From contig CALWEQ010000008.1 of assembly GCA_944377365.1 (NCBI GenBank), positions 1-64,000 of the forward strand: a stretch of DNA of 64,000 nt, written 5' to 3'. This document shows, piece after piece, positions 32,875 through 44,800 of this stretch. A program made the translations under genes and the position numbers. The notes under the pieces are model-generated. The model searched no databases. It saw only the letters and a program-made list of their open reading frames with translations, and was not told the DNA's origin. Source of the DNA: an uncultured Clostridia bacterium (lineage in GTDB: Bacteria; Bacillota; Clostridia; Christensenellales; UBA1242). The stretch's first letter is position 1. Every line of letters begins with the position of its first letter.

Positions 32875-33327
32875 ATGAAAAAATTAATGTATTTTTTATT
32901 TGCGATGTCATTGATTGCCGGTTCGGTAGCATTGCCTAAGTCTTTTTCAAATCAAAATATTGATTTTAAAAGTGCTGTAGTGGTTACTGATTTGCAAACC
33001 GCTGAAAAAATTGGCAAGCCGTTTGTTTTAAATGGAGAAGATGCAATAATTAAAGTAGAAAGTGATAGTTTTTTAAATATATTAGAAAATTATGATGCAA
33101 AAGCAATAGTGTTTAATTTAGACGAAAGCGAATTTGAAAGCATGTCTAATCAATTAAGACTTCAGACTATTTCTAAAATAGAAATTGAAGGTATGGCAGT
33201 CGAATATTCTTACACGCCTTTGTATTCAAAAAGTTTTATAAGCGATGGGAAAAAAATAAATGCTGAGATTGTACGTAAAAACAATGAAGTAGTTGTAGGC
33301 TTTCCAACAATCGCCACTGGATATTAA
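32875..33327 (+). CDS. Secreted protein, possibly YwmB-like
   Basis: 150 residues from ATG 32875 with a short signal peptide (MKKLMYFLFAMSLIAGSVAL). The C-terminus (VEYSYTPLYSKSF, a GKKINAEIV strand, then VGFPTIATGY) recalls the end of YwmB proteins (kvNlqia...GTPlI). In clostridia ywmB lies just ahead of spoIID/spoIIQ/spoIIID, as here ahead of the SpoIIQ-like gene, which supports the guess. Similarity is weak. Confidence 0.35.
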   Translation: MKKLMYFLFAMSLIAGSVALPKSFSNQNIDFKSAVVVTDLQTAEKIGKPFVLNGEDAIIKVESDSFLNILENYDAKAIVFNLDESEFESMSNQLRLQTISKIEIEGMAVEYSYTPLYSKSFISDGKKINAEIVRKNNEVVVGFPTIATGY

Positions 33328-33382
33328 AATAAATGTATAAAAAATTTTATAGTGTCAACAATCTATGGCGAGGAGGAAAAAA

Positions 33383-33970
33383 ATGGAAATAAGAAAAGAT
33401 AACAAATTTTTTACATTCTTTAAACGCTTTGGACTTTATATTTTAGGAGGGCTTATAATTGTGGCTGTAATTGTAACTGCGACAGTTGCAGGAACGCTTG
33501 CGAACCGTGGAGGAGACGAGCAGGGGCCAACGGTAGACGTAACCACCCAGCCAATAAGCTTTGGACTTCCTATGAACGAAGCGGTAATCATCAGAGATTT
33601 TTCAGGCGAGCTTTTACAATTTAACGAGACAATGGAAAAATATCAAGCTCATTGCGCAGTTGATTTAACAAGCGAAGACCCAACAGTAATGGCTGTCGCT
33701 GACGGCACTGTAATCGACACCGATTATCGCTATTTACAGGGTTATAGTGTGACAATTGAACATAAAGACGGCTTTGTAAGTGTTTATTCTTCCCTTGACG
33801 AAAATCTTAAAGTGGGTGAAGGCGACACAGTGACAAAAGGACAAGCTATAGGGACGATATCAACGTCAGCTGCGAATGAGGCAAGTTATGGCGCACATTT
33901 AGAGTTGACTTTATATCAAAACGATCAAAAAGTTGATCCAAACTCATTTATTTCTTTACAATCTAAATAA
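33383..33970 (+). CDS. SpoIIQ-like M23-fold membrane protein with a degenerate active site
   Basis: 195 residues from ATG 33383 (AGGAGG 6 nt upstream). One membrane helix (about 14-36), then an M23/LytM fold. SpoIIQ is the forespore protein that binds SpoIIIAH across the engulfing membranes. The first zinc motif is QAHCAVD (HxxxD kept), but the final HxH is HLE, so a zinc-ligand or catalytic His is missing; peptidase activity is unlikely. Location just before acpP-spoIIID matches the sporulation cluster. Confidence 0.65.
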   Translation: MEIRKDNKFFTFFKRFGLYILGGLIIVAVIVTATVAGTLANRGGDEQGPTVDVTTQPISFGLPMNEAVIIRDFSGELLQFNETMEKYQAHCAVDLTSEDPTVMAVADGTVIDTDYRYLQGYSVTIEHKDGFVSVYSSLDENLKVGEGDTVTKGQAIGTISTSAANEASYGAHLELTLYQNDQKVDPNSFISLQSK

Positions 33971-33984
33971 AAAGCAAAAATTGT

Positions 33985-34013
33985 TTGTTTTCTACGTGTA
34001 TGTATGCTATAAT
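33985..34013 (+). promoter_or_regulatory. Promoter of acpP
   Basis: TTGTTT, 17 bp, TATAAT, about 20 bp before ATG 34033, with GGAGG between. Confidence 0.7.
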
Positions 34014-34032
34014 TAAACACGTGGAGGAAGAA

Positions 34033-34254
34033 ATGAAAGAGAAAGTCAAAGAACTTATTGCCGAACAACTTTGCATATCGCCAGATGATATCGCTGATGA
34101 TGCAAACATAGTAGAAGATTTGGGGGCAGATTCGCTTGATGTCGTAGAAATGCTTATGCTTCTGGAAGACAATTTTTCAATAAAAATTCCTGATGACCAA
34201 ATCGGCAACATAAAAACTGTAAACGATATTTGCAAAATAATACAATCAAAATAA
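34033..34254 (+). CDS. acpP: Acyl carrier protein
   Basis: 73 residues. Carries fatty-acyl intermediates on 4'-phosphopantetheine attached to Ser34 in GADSLD. Four-helix acidic protein of normal length. ATG 34033 follows GGAGG by 6 nt. Its own promoter and terminator make it monocistronic, although it interrupts the sporulation gene order. Confidence 0.95.
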   Translation: MKEKVKELIAEQLCISPDDIADDANIVEDLGADSLDVVEMLMLLEDNFSIKIPDDQIGNIKTVNDICKIIQSK

Positions 34255-34261
34255 TTATTTA

Positions 34262-34296
34262 AACGGTGCATTGTTATGCACCGTTAATTTTTTTTT
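34262..34296 (+). terminator. Terminator of acpP
   Basis: AACGGTGCAT-TGTT-ATGCACCGTT stem with a long T-run. Confidence 0.9.
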
Positions 34297-34378
34297 GCAA
34301 AATTATACAACAATTTATTTTTTTTGACATAACTCGACAAACGGCAGAATAGATTTATAGCAAGGAGGTTATTCTGCT

Positions 34379-34630
34379 GTGAAAGAGGAAATTTGCAAAA
34401 GAGTGCTTCTTGAAGCTGAATATATAATAAGCACTCTCAGCACACTCAGACAAACTGCAACCCTCTTCGGAGTTAGCAAAAGCACCGTGCATGTTGACAT
34501 GTCAAAGAGGCTTAAAAAACTTAGTGAAAAAAAATATAGAAAAATAGAAAAAATATTAGATATCAACTTTTCTGAAAAACATATTAGAGGAGGGCAGGCT
34601 ACAAAAATTAAATATTTAAATAAACAGTAA
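34379..34630 (+). CDS. spoIIID: Sporulation transcription regulator SpoIIID
   Basis: 83 residues, normal length. Mother-cell DNA-binding regulator made after engulfment. The family pattern is complete: R..LEAEYIISTLSTLRQTA, the helix-turn-helix LFGVSKSTVHVDMSKRL, and the basic end HIRGGQATKIKYL. Start GTG 34379 with AAGGAGG 10 nt upstream. TTGACA lies upstream (34325-34330) but no good -10; I could not recognise a sigma-E promoter. Confidence 0.93.
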   Translation: MKEEICKRVLLEAEYIISTLSTLRQTATLFGVSKSTVHVDMSKRLKKLSEKKYRKIEKILDINFSEKHIRGGQATKIKYLNKQ

Positions 34631-34790
34631 TTTTAATTTTTATTAATAAATAGCAAATATTTTATTAAACAAAACCTATTCAATTTGACGACATATCATT
34701 TTTATATCGTTTAAAATAAAACAATTAAAAACAATATTTTAAATGGTATAAATTAATTTTTTAATACTAAATTAAAAAAAATACAAAAAA

Positions 34791-34834
34791 AATGCTAAAA
34801 AATTGCAAAAAAATACAATTTTTTAGCATTTTTT
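34791..34834. terminator. Bidirectional terminator between spoIIID and the ttcA-like gene
   Basis: A perfect 15-bp stem (AATGCTAAAAAATTG / CAATTTTTTAGCATT) with T-runs on both sides. Confidence 0.85.
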
Positions 34835-34861
34835 ATTTAATTATTGATATTTTACTTAATT

Positions 34862-35572
34862 TTATTTTATCTGCCATAGTTTATATCTCTGTGGATTAGT
34901 GAGTGCGTTTAACAAAGATTGTTTTATGTTTGGACATTCGTTTTCTAATTTTTCTAAAAACTTCTTTGTAGACTGCCGAGTGGTAGCATGATCAACAGGG
35001 CAAATGTTTTTTGTTAATGGCAACGAATTTGTTTGCGCGATTATTTCATTTTCATAACATAAAAGCATCGGCCTAATCAACGTTAAATCTGTTCGACTCA
35101 AGTAGCTCTTGGCAGGCAACACGTAAAGTCTGTTTTCTTGTTTTATTGCCATGCAGAAGGTTTCCAAAAGATCATCGGCATGATGCCCCAAAGCCACCTT
35201 GTTGCAACCGTGCTTTTTAGCCGTAGAATAAAGCAATCCTTTTCTTAAGTTTGCACATAAAGAGCAAGGATTTTTTTCTTTTCTTATGTCAAAAACGATT
35301 TCAAATATGTTTGAGTTTATCACCAACAATTCAACATTCAATTGTTCGCAAAAGGATTTTAAGTTTGAGAAATTCATTTTGCCGTTTGACAAATCTATGC
35401 ATATTGCAATCAAACTAAAGCAATTTTTGAATTTTTTTCTTAATTCGCAAAGCGCTTTTAGCAACATCAAGCTGTCTTTTCCGCCTGACAACCCGACCGC
35501 AATTTTATCGCCCTCTTGAATTAAATCTTGTATTTTACAAAGTTTTTTTATTTTTGTTATTAAATTTTTCAT
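34862..35572 (-). CDS. TtcA-like PP-loop tRNA-thiolation family protein
   Basis: 236 residues. PP-loop SGGKDS at 29-34, a CSLC pair followed by RKGLLYSTAKKHG, then VALGHHADDLLET, and near the end ICPVDHATTRQSTKKFLEKLE; this is the TtcA order. TtcA makes 2-thiocytidine in tRNA with an iron-sulfur cluster held by three cysteines; here CxxC and the later Cys of ICP are candidates. Stand-alone gene. Confidence 0.82.
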   Translation of the reverse strand: MKNLITKIKKLCKIQDLIQEGDKIAVGLSGGKDSLMLLKALCELRKKFKNCFSLIAICIDLSNGKMNFSNLKSFCEQLNVELLVINSNIFEIVFDIRKEKNPCSLCANLRKGLLYSTAKKHGCNKVALGHHADDLLETFCMAIKQENRLYVLPAKSYLSRTDLTLIRPMLLCYENEIIAQTNSLPLTKNICPVDHATTRQSTKKFLEKLENECPNIKQSLLNALTNPQRYKLWQIK

Positions 35573-35751
35573 AAAAATTATCCTTAAAAATTAAATAAAA
35601 TCATAAAAAATTGCTAAAAAACATAAAAATTTTAATAAATTAATTAAAAAACAGTTTTTTATTGATTTTTTTATAATTTATTTGATAAAAAATTGTAATA
35701 TTTTTTTCATTATTATTTTAATAGTTTTTTATTTATTTTGCAAGCTTTTAT

Positions 35752-35781
35752 TTGACAATTTTCGAACAAATGTTTTATAAT
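35752..35781 (+). promoter_or_regulatory. Full-consensus promoter of the giant gene
   Basis: TTGACA (35752-35757), 18 bp, TATAAT (35776-35781), both perfect hexamers. Confidence 0.85.
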
Positions 35782-35839
35782 TTTATATATCTAGATATAT
35801 AAATTAAAAATTTTCGATTGCCGATTATAAAATCTAGAT
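35782..35839 (+). promoter_or_regulatory. Candidate double operator (palindrome ATCTAGAT, two copies)
   Basis: A perfect 22-bp palindrome centred on ATCTAGAT lies at 35782-35803, directly after the -10 box and over the expected start point. The same 8-bp core recurs at 35832-35839 in the leader; centres are 43 bp apart, about four helical turns. Both would suit a dimeric repressor acting cooperatively. Confidence 0.55.
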
Positions 35840-35867
35840 AATTAAAAATAATATCTTAGGAGGCAAA

Positions 35868-38800
35868 ATGAAAAAAGTTTTGTTGGCATTGTTGAGTGTC
35901 TTCTTCCTCGTCGGCGGGGTTGTGTTTTCCGCATGCAACGAGCAAAAGCCACAGGCGGTGATAAATGTTGTTTCATCTGATTTTGTTTCCGAAGATTACA
36001 TAGAGATCGATTTGACATCGGACAAGCCATATGCACAATTAACTGCAACGGTTGAAAATGTTTCTTATGGCCAGGTTGATGCAAACACGAGTTCAGATTC
36101 AATTTTGACAACATCAACCCAATTTAATTCAAATGCCAATTCAACGCAAATAACAATTTATGGCGAAAGCGAAGGCAGGGGGATTGTTGAATTAAAAAGT
36201 GCAGAGGGCAGTGCATCTAAAATTATCAACGTTTTTGTTTACAGCAATATTTTGGGTGTGGAACAAAAAGATTCTTCTGTGGATAAAAATCAATATGTGA
36301 TCAGGGGAGAAGCTAATTCGCTTGATCCTAGTAGATATTTAAATTTTACAAGCAGGCCAAACGGCGAAAGCAACAGAAAAGATGTAACATGGGAATTTGA
36401 TGAAGAACAAAGTCAACTTGATCTTGATCTTAATGATGATGTTTTGACGGTTGATGGTGGATATATCGGTGATAGCGTTAAGCTTGTTGCAAGATCGGTT
36501 TACACAGATTACTTCGCAAATGTTACGCTTAGTGTGGTTGACCGTTTTGACGCTCCAACTTTGACTTTTAGTAGAGAGGGCTCGGCAGGTTATGAAAGTT
36601 ATGAAACGCCTTTTAATTTAATTAAAAACGATGAAGCTCAAGAAGAAGCAAAACTTTACGTAAAGCTTGATTTTAATGGCCTCGATCAATCGGAGCTTGT
36701 GACATCATGGCAGGTTTATTCAAACGGGGTGAATGTTGCTGATGTTTTAGACATAACTCGTCAAGGATCAGACACTAATGGCAATCCATATTATTTAATT
36801 CGCGCCAAAAGTGCAGATTTAAGTGTGCAGACTTTAAGTGTAAATTGTGTTGTGTCATACAAAGATATAAACTATTCACAAACCAGTTCGTCGTTTGAAT
36901 TAAATTTGGTTGATGTTGTTGACAGGATAAGTGTTACTTCAAACGGCGAAAATGTTTTGCAAGCAAGCGAATGGGACATTTACAACAATTATTCAAGCGA
37001 CATGTCTTACGGAAGACCTTTCCAAGTCGTGTTGGGCCCTAACACTGTTGAAGGAGCAAAATTCAAAATCACTTCCAGTGAAAACTTGGGGAATTTGTTT
37101 AGCATTTATTATCAAGAAGCCGGTGCAGAACTACGACAAATTACTTTTATCGAAACTAATGGAGAGTTTGAAAGTGAAAACATACCAAACAACGCCATTG
37201 TTTACTTTAAAGCTAAATCTGAATCAGGTGAAACAGCAACAGTAGAATTTGTGTCAACTCAGTCAGAAAACGTCAATGTTAGTTTTAATTTAACTACAAA
37301 AGAGGCGCCAAACAGCGATTTTAACATAACAAGTGAAACAGACTTTTATCTTTCCACTTTGGAAGAGGAAAGAAGTGTGTTTAGCGAACTTAAATTGTCG
37401 GACACAACTAAGATATCACAAATTTTCGATGGGCTATATTATGAAATCGAAAATCTTAATGGAGAGGCAAAAATTAGTGTTAGTTTGCAATTAAGTGGAG
37501 ATACCGCTACAATTACTGTAACAAACAACGAGAAAAATATCACTGACAATTATAAAATAAGAATTTGCCATAAAAGTGGATTTAAGTCAAACAACACTAT
37601 TAACGTTTCTGCTTTTACGCCATTAACTAATGCTTCTATCGGCCTTTATGGTGCGAACAGCAATTCGGTTGTTGAAATTGGAAATGGTTATCAAAATGAT
37701 GGGGCATTGACGCAGGACTATACGTTGACTAAACTTGTTATGCGCTCGTCCAATTCGGTTAGTTTAAACTTGTCGCTAAATCAAGGGGCGACGTTGCAAG
37801 GTGATCGCCAAACGTTTGCTTTTTATAGATTTGCTGACGGTGTTGAAAATTTGAATGTTTCAACTTATGCTGATTTGCAATCGGAAATAGCAAATGGCAA
37901 TTTAGTTGGGTGTACCGATGTTACTTTTGACTTTATTACCAACAGGCTGACTGTTGAAGATGATGTAAAAGGATATGCAGTTTTTGTCTTTTCTGGTTAT
38001 GATGAAGACCATGGAAATCATAATTTGCAGAGGTTGTTTTATTTAGAAGGTTACACCGGTCCTACAAGTCTTAGAGCAAACCCGTCAAGTGTTTCACTTG
38101 TCGCAAGGGATTCGATTTCATTAAACGATTTTAGCTTGTCGACACAAAGCATTGAGGTTCGTTATCGTCTTGACAATATTGGAATTACATATTTTGACAT
38201 AAGCAAGTTCGATTTTTCTTCTTCTATTGACGTAAACGCACAGATTACTGGCGATGATGCTAATTTTAATTATAAAATCGAAAATATAACTACAACTGCT
38301 ACCGAACTAAAATTTGATATCGTTGCATTGACGACATTTGATAAAAGTACTTTTAGTGATACTCTTATTATAGAATACAGCGATTTTGGTTCACTCAAGT
38401 ATTATGCCGAAATTGATATAAACATAACAAGCGCTACGCGTGTTCAAAATCTTGTTTGGGAAAATCAAACAGAAAATGGAGAAATTCATTTAGAGCTTTA
38501 TAGTGCAAATCAGTCTGACAAGCAGTTTACTATCATTACATCTGTTGCGCCACTTGATGCTTACAACAGAGATTTAACCTACATTTTTGTGCCAGGAGAC
38601 AGCACTCCGTCAAATTTAGTAAACATCAACAATTTGGGAATTGTTACATTTGAATCGAGTTTAAATAGAGGTGGAACAGGCACTATTTATGTTTTGCCAA
38701 CTGATGCAATTCGATTGATTGGTGGAAGTGAATATATTGTTTACTATCAAGATGGTCAAACGTCATCGACAGAAATATTACTTTCAGAGCTTCAAAACAA

Positions 38801-41800
38801 TTATGAAAGTGTGACAAATGGTTACTTTTTAGTTGGAGACGGAGAGAGAATATATTATAGAGATGTTATTTTATCTATTCCTATTGTGGTTGCAGATGGA
38901 AGAAGTGAGGCCACTGCAACAAGAATTTATACTGCCGAACAATTCAAAGCCATTGATGTGAATTTGCATTATGTGCTTATGAATTCAATAACGCTTGATG
39001 AGTATGATAATGCTGGCAAAGCATTTGCAGGTTCCTTAAAAGGCTATGATGAAAATGTAGCGATTTATGTAAGCGGTGATCCTTTGTTTGACAAGATTGT
39101 AGAGGGTGGTAAAGTTTCGCAACTGACAGTCTATGGTGACGTCACAGGTGGTGGGTTTATTGCCAACGAAAACGACGGAGAGGTTTCTAATGTAGTAATA
39201 ACCACACAAAACAGTGGTGAAACGATTTCAATGAGTAAAGTTACTAGTGGTTATGAACTAGAAGGTTCTCTATTTGGTGGAGCAATAGTAGGTGTCAACA
39301 ACAACACAATCAAAGATGTAAAAATAGAGGGTGTGAAAATAGAACTAACGTCAACCGACTCATACGCGGGGACATTTGTTGGTAAAAACACTGGCACAAT
39401 AGAAAATGTTTACGGTGAATTTTATGTTTTTGACGATGGTATAAACACAATCACAGCGAATTATGTTGGTGGTTTTGTTGGATATGCTGAAAGCGGTAGC
39501 ATAACACATAGTTATGTGTACAATTATACTGCTTCTTGGGACACTGACGGAAATCTCACATTTGAAGAAGAAGGTTGTTTAATAGGAGATGCAGGCGCAT
39601 TTGTTGGATATTCAACAAATAATACAATAATTACAAATAGTTTTTCAATGGTTATAGATAGTGATACTGTTTATGTAGACGGTTCAATAAGTTCTTCATC
39701 AACAAATTATTATTACGGGAATTATTCTGCTCCAACATCTAGTTTTGACAGAGAATATTGGCTAGAAGACGGAGATGAAGGGTTTAAATCTTATGTAAGA
39801 AACGGTCAGCCACATTTAAAGTTCTATCAAGACGAGGTTTTGGTAAATTTAAGTGGCGTTGCAGTGAAAAAGACTAGCAAATCTTTGCCTGTTGAAAACG
39901 ACGCAAGTGAAGGTAAAGGAATTTTGTTCTTCCACAGATTGACAAACACAGCCAATTTGTCAGATGCTTCCAACACAGCTTTAACCAGATTAAACACTAT
40001 TTCTTTTGAAGAATTGTTTGGTGAAGAAAATATTGTCGTGGTTTCAAGCAACAATCAAATCGTTGAGGTAGTAGGGAAAAACATAATTATTAAAAATATT
40101 GGTGATGTGACTCTAACAGTATCGAACAAACATAATTACGCACAGAGTAAGCCTTTCGAATTTAAAGTCATGTATGTTTTGGAAGATTTTAGTGCCCTTC
40201 ACAATGGAATTGAAACGAGTGGATTTGATTTGCAAGAGGGCAAAAGCGATTATGTTGAATTTAGACTAAAAGAAAATGTTTATCTAGCAAATGAAGCTCA
40301 ACCACGTGAAATTTATCTGCCGAATTTTACTTTAAAAGGAAGTTTCTTACCGGCTAGTAAATTGGTGTCTTATGAAATAAACGGAATGGTAGGGCAAGTA
40401 ACTTTTAGCAACGGAATTAAAGAAGCTTTAAACAACCTAGGATCACAATCAGTCACATTAAGCACATCGATCTCTGTTGGTGGACTTAGCGAAGAATATT
40501 CAAATGCTTTAAGGGATGAGTTTACAAACACTTTGAATGTTGTTCCTTTCCTGGGTGCTGACGAGATCTTAACATATGTTGACTCCGTAAGAATCGAACC
40601 TGCTGTCAAATCAAGCATTACCGTTGATCTGTTGACTGACTCTGATGAAGACGCACTTATCTTGCAGATCGTGAGAAAAGAAGACAATCAAATGCTTACT
40701 TTCGACATTGAAGGAGCAGACACTAATTCTTTAATAATTGATGAAAGTTCTAAAGAAGCCAAAGCTAAATTTGTTGAAAACATATTAATTGTGGATGTTT
40801 CTAGAAAAGATTTTGAAAATTCTAAATACAATTTTGTTATCACATTGAGCATTAATGAAGATTATAGATCAAAGATTGAAAAAGACGAAGAATACACATT
40901 GATTTTAACATCGGAGTCAGGCACTGCAAAAAATGAAGGCAAAACAATTGACATCACATTAAGTAGCCAGCAGATCAATTTTGTTGACATAACAAATTAT
41001 CGTGCTTCTAATGTCAACAATATTAGTGGACAAATAGTTTACACGAGGACTGACGAACAGGTTTCGGTTATATCACCTGGACGTGCATCTTTTATGTCGA
41101 TTGTGGTTGACCCTGCATATTCCTATTATCATCATATGACCTTGACTTATGAAGCGATAGATGCCGTTTCGCAACAGGCGAGCAACGCAGTGCTTACACT
41201 AACAAATTTGAAAAAATATAATGGTAGCAACAGCCAATACGTTGTAAATTCAGGATCCGCAACCAACGTGGTTGGAGGATTGCAAATAGCTCGAAATGAT
41301 GATGGAATTTATGATTTTAGACTTTATGCTTCACAAAACATTTCTAGCGATGTTATATTCATTTTGAAAGCCACATTCTACGATGCAAATAATGATCAGA
41401 TTGGTGATTCAACAACTTACCGACTTTATGTAACTTACTTGCCAGAGGCAGAAATTATGGTTGACGGCGAGGTCAGCACCGTGCTTGCAAAAGGTGGAAC
41501 AGCCGAACTTTCGATTCGATTAAAGCAAGATCAAGATATCGACTATTTGACAGCGGTTGGAGCAACGGGAATCACAATATCTCCACGTTCATCATGGGAG
41601 GAAACCCAAAACCCAGATGGAACTAAAACTTTGACTGCAACCCTTTATGCTTCATTAAATGCAGGGGTAGTCGATGGTGCTAAAACGGTTAACGGCACAT
41701 TTGAAATTCAAGCAAGTGTTGTTCGTCAACTTAATGGCGTTGAAGAACGTAAAAATTCTAATGCTTATGTTACTATTGTTGACATCGAACCGACATCTGC

Positions 41801-44800
41801 AAAATTGAATGGGGCGGTGTATGACGATGCTTCAAACACCTATGTCTTTACAAGTTGGGTTGGCATAACTCATGGTTTAAAGTTTGATTATGATTTTGAT
41901 CCTGAAAAGTATTCTTATGATGAGTCTAATGAAACAGAAAGCAATTTGGTAAATGAACTTAACACAGCTAGAGCAAATTTCGAAAAAAATGGTTATTATT
42001 TTGAAGATGACAGTGTTTTTTCAATAAACTATCGTGATAGTCAAGCGGTGCCAATTTATCAAAGACTCGAAATGAATGGTACTCGTTTGACATTTACAAA
42101 AGATAATAATGAAAATTATACCTATTCAAACGGCAGATTTAGATTGACGTATTCTGAAGATGAAGGTTTGTCTGTTACTGGAATTGGAACGACTTCATCT
42201 CCAATTTACTTAACACTTATCGACGAAATAAGAATAGCTTCTGAAGGTGATGCACTTTATCAGATAGAAACGAATTTTGCTATAAATGTTACTATTTATT
42301 CCGATCTTGATAGGCCACTTATTATTCAGACGGCAGAAGATTTCTTGCAAGTAGCACAAGAAGAGGTTGCGCAAGATTATATTCTTTTAAATGATATCAC
42401 ACTTGAAAACTACACTCCAATATCTTCGGCAAATTTCGAATCATTAGACGGCAATGGCTATTCGATAAACATTAAGAGTTTTAATTTGCAAGGCGCTGGA
42501 TCGTTGCAATTAGGTTTGTTTACGACTGTCACTGAAAATTCTATTATTAAAAATGTAAGAGTCAATTACTATCAAACTTCAATAGCAGTAGACGTGACGT
42601 CTTCAGGATATTCAAACATAAACATTGGAGGTTTGGCTGTTGTAAACAACGGCACTATCACAAATTGTCAAGTAGTTTCCTACAATCCTAACGGTGAAGA
42701 CGCGACAAACTTGGGCTTACAAGTAAATTATTTTAGAGCTTCAACACCTTATTATATAGATGCCAATTCAAACATTGAAAGTCGTGTGGCTGGATTTGTG
42801 GTTGAAAACAGTGGTTCAATTACTAATTCAAAAGTTGGTGGAAGTGATATCATTTTGATTGGAGAACAAGTCGGAACTACTAATTATTTTGATTATTCTG
42901 TTCGCGAGCTTTCATTGTTTGAACTTTCAGGCCAAGGCAACGTTGCAGGCTTTGTTGTGTCAAATTCTGGCGAAATTGCTTCAAGTGGTGCGAGCAACAT
43001 TCAAATTGACAACCTTTCCTCATCTGATTTATCACAAACAGCGGGTTTTGTTGTAACAAACTCTGGCAAAATTCGTGCCTCTGCTATTCAAGGAATAACA
43101 GGCGATGAGGATTTAAAAGATGGATATGCAAGATACCATAGGACAGGGTCAAGCATATCTTCAAAAGGAATAGTCGCTGGTTTTGTTGTTGAAAACTCGC
43201 AAAATGGTGAAATAAGTGATGGCTATTCCAACATATTAATTTCAAATTCACAAAATGAAAACAGTTTAGTTGGAGCTGGTTTCGTTTACATAAATGCAGG
43301 TTACATTGAAACAAGTTACACTGCGTCTATGGTAGAACCAAACAACGCGCATCAATTAAATTTTTCAGGATTTGACAACGTAGGCAATTCTCTTAACACA
43401 GGCACAATAGAATTGAGCTATTACTACACTGTAAAACAAGAATTCGACTCATCCTCTGATGTTCAGGCAACTCTCAACGAAGCAAGCATTATCAACAAAG
43501 AAGAAGTTGGCAATCAAAATGCTTACTATGGGTTTGTTTTCAACACAGAAGAGGGTGTGGACGACGGTGTTTGGAAAATGGTTGATGGATATGGAATTGA
43601 ACCTATCAGTTTGACCCAAAGGACAATTTCTCACAGGTATTATGTGGCATCAGAAATTGAAGAAGAGTACTTCTTGCCATATTCAATGTTAATGAATCAA
43701 AGTGATTCGTTAGCACAAGTTTACGACACATCTTATGGTGAAGAGATCAATCCAATTTTAATTAATTCCGCTCAAGATCTTAAAGAAGCTATGGGAGACT
43801 CTACATCAACTTCTCTTTCTTCACAATTCACAGAAACTGAAATTTTAGGTGCTTATCGCTTTACAACAGACATAGATTTGTCAGAACTTAACAACGCACT
43901 TGGGAATGCTGAAATAAAATCGGTCAACAAAACTTTTAAAGGAATTATTGACGGCAATGGTTTTACTATTGAAAACATTTCGCTTTCTAGCGATGAAAAC
44001 TCAGTTGGTTTGTTTGGAAGTGCCGACGGAGCATTGATACAAAACTTAAACATTGAAATTGATTCAGTCGCAGCAGGTTCGTCAGTCTTGGTTGGTGGTT
44101 TGATAGGGTTGGCAAAGGACACAAAGATAATCAACATTAACATGACTCAAAATGAAACAACAGAGCAAACTCAACAGCGTGGCATTTTTGGAAGAAATGT
44201 TACAGGCGGTATAGTAGGTGCTGCAATTGGAAATGGCGCACTTGTTGGCTTGACCGTTTCAGGAGCAACTGTTCAAAGCAATTACTACAACGAAGAAACG
44301 AAAACAGCTGCAGGTTCTCTTTACACTCATCAAAACGCGGATAACGAATGGGTGTTTGATCCAGCTAAAATTCGAGGATATGCAAATCAAAATGATGGCA
44401 GAATTTACAGCACAATTCCAAGTGATAGCGGATTTGGTCTTGCTTCTTTTGCGGGAGCTGTAGCGGGATATGTTGACATTTATGATTCAGCTCTAATTAA
44501 TCAAGAAAACTACACTTATTCAACCGCTCTTACAAATGATGATTACAAAGTAACGCACTTGCGTGTGATCGACTCACTTGAAGTGCGAGGCGAAGTGGTT
44601 GGCGGTGCTATTGGTTATACTGGCATTCAAACAAAAGTTCAGGATGCAGGGGTTTATGTTTCTCGTGGCGAAAACATAACCGCAAAAATCCTATCTTACA
44701 ACTTTATCGCAGGTGGTCTTGTTGGAATTGCAAACGGCGATTTCTATCAAGTGTTTACACAGCACGACGAAGAGTTGCAAGATGAAATCGAAAACAGCAT

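Larger units (their letters stand above)
35573..35867. other. Leader and control region of the giant lipoprotein gene
   Basis: Very AT-rich. It holds the promoter at 35752-35781, a 22-bp palindrome at 35782-35803, a second ATCTAGAT at 35832-35839 and the SD AGGAGG at 35858-35863. Confidence 0.7.
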
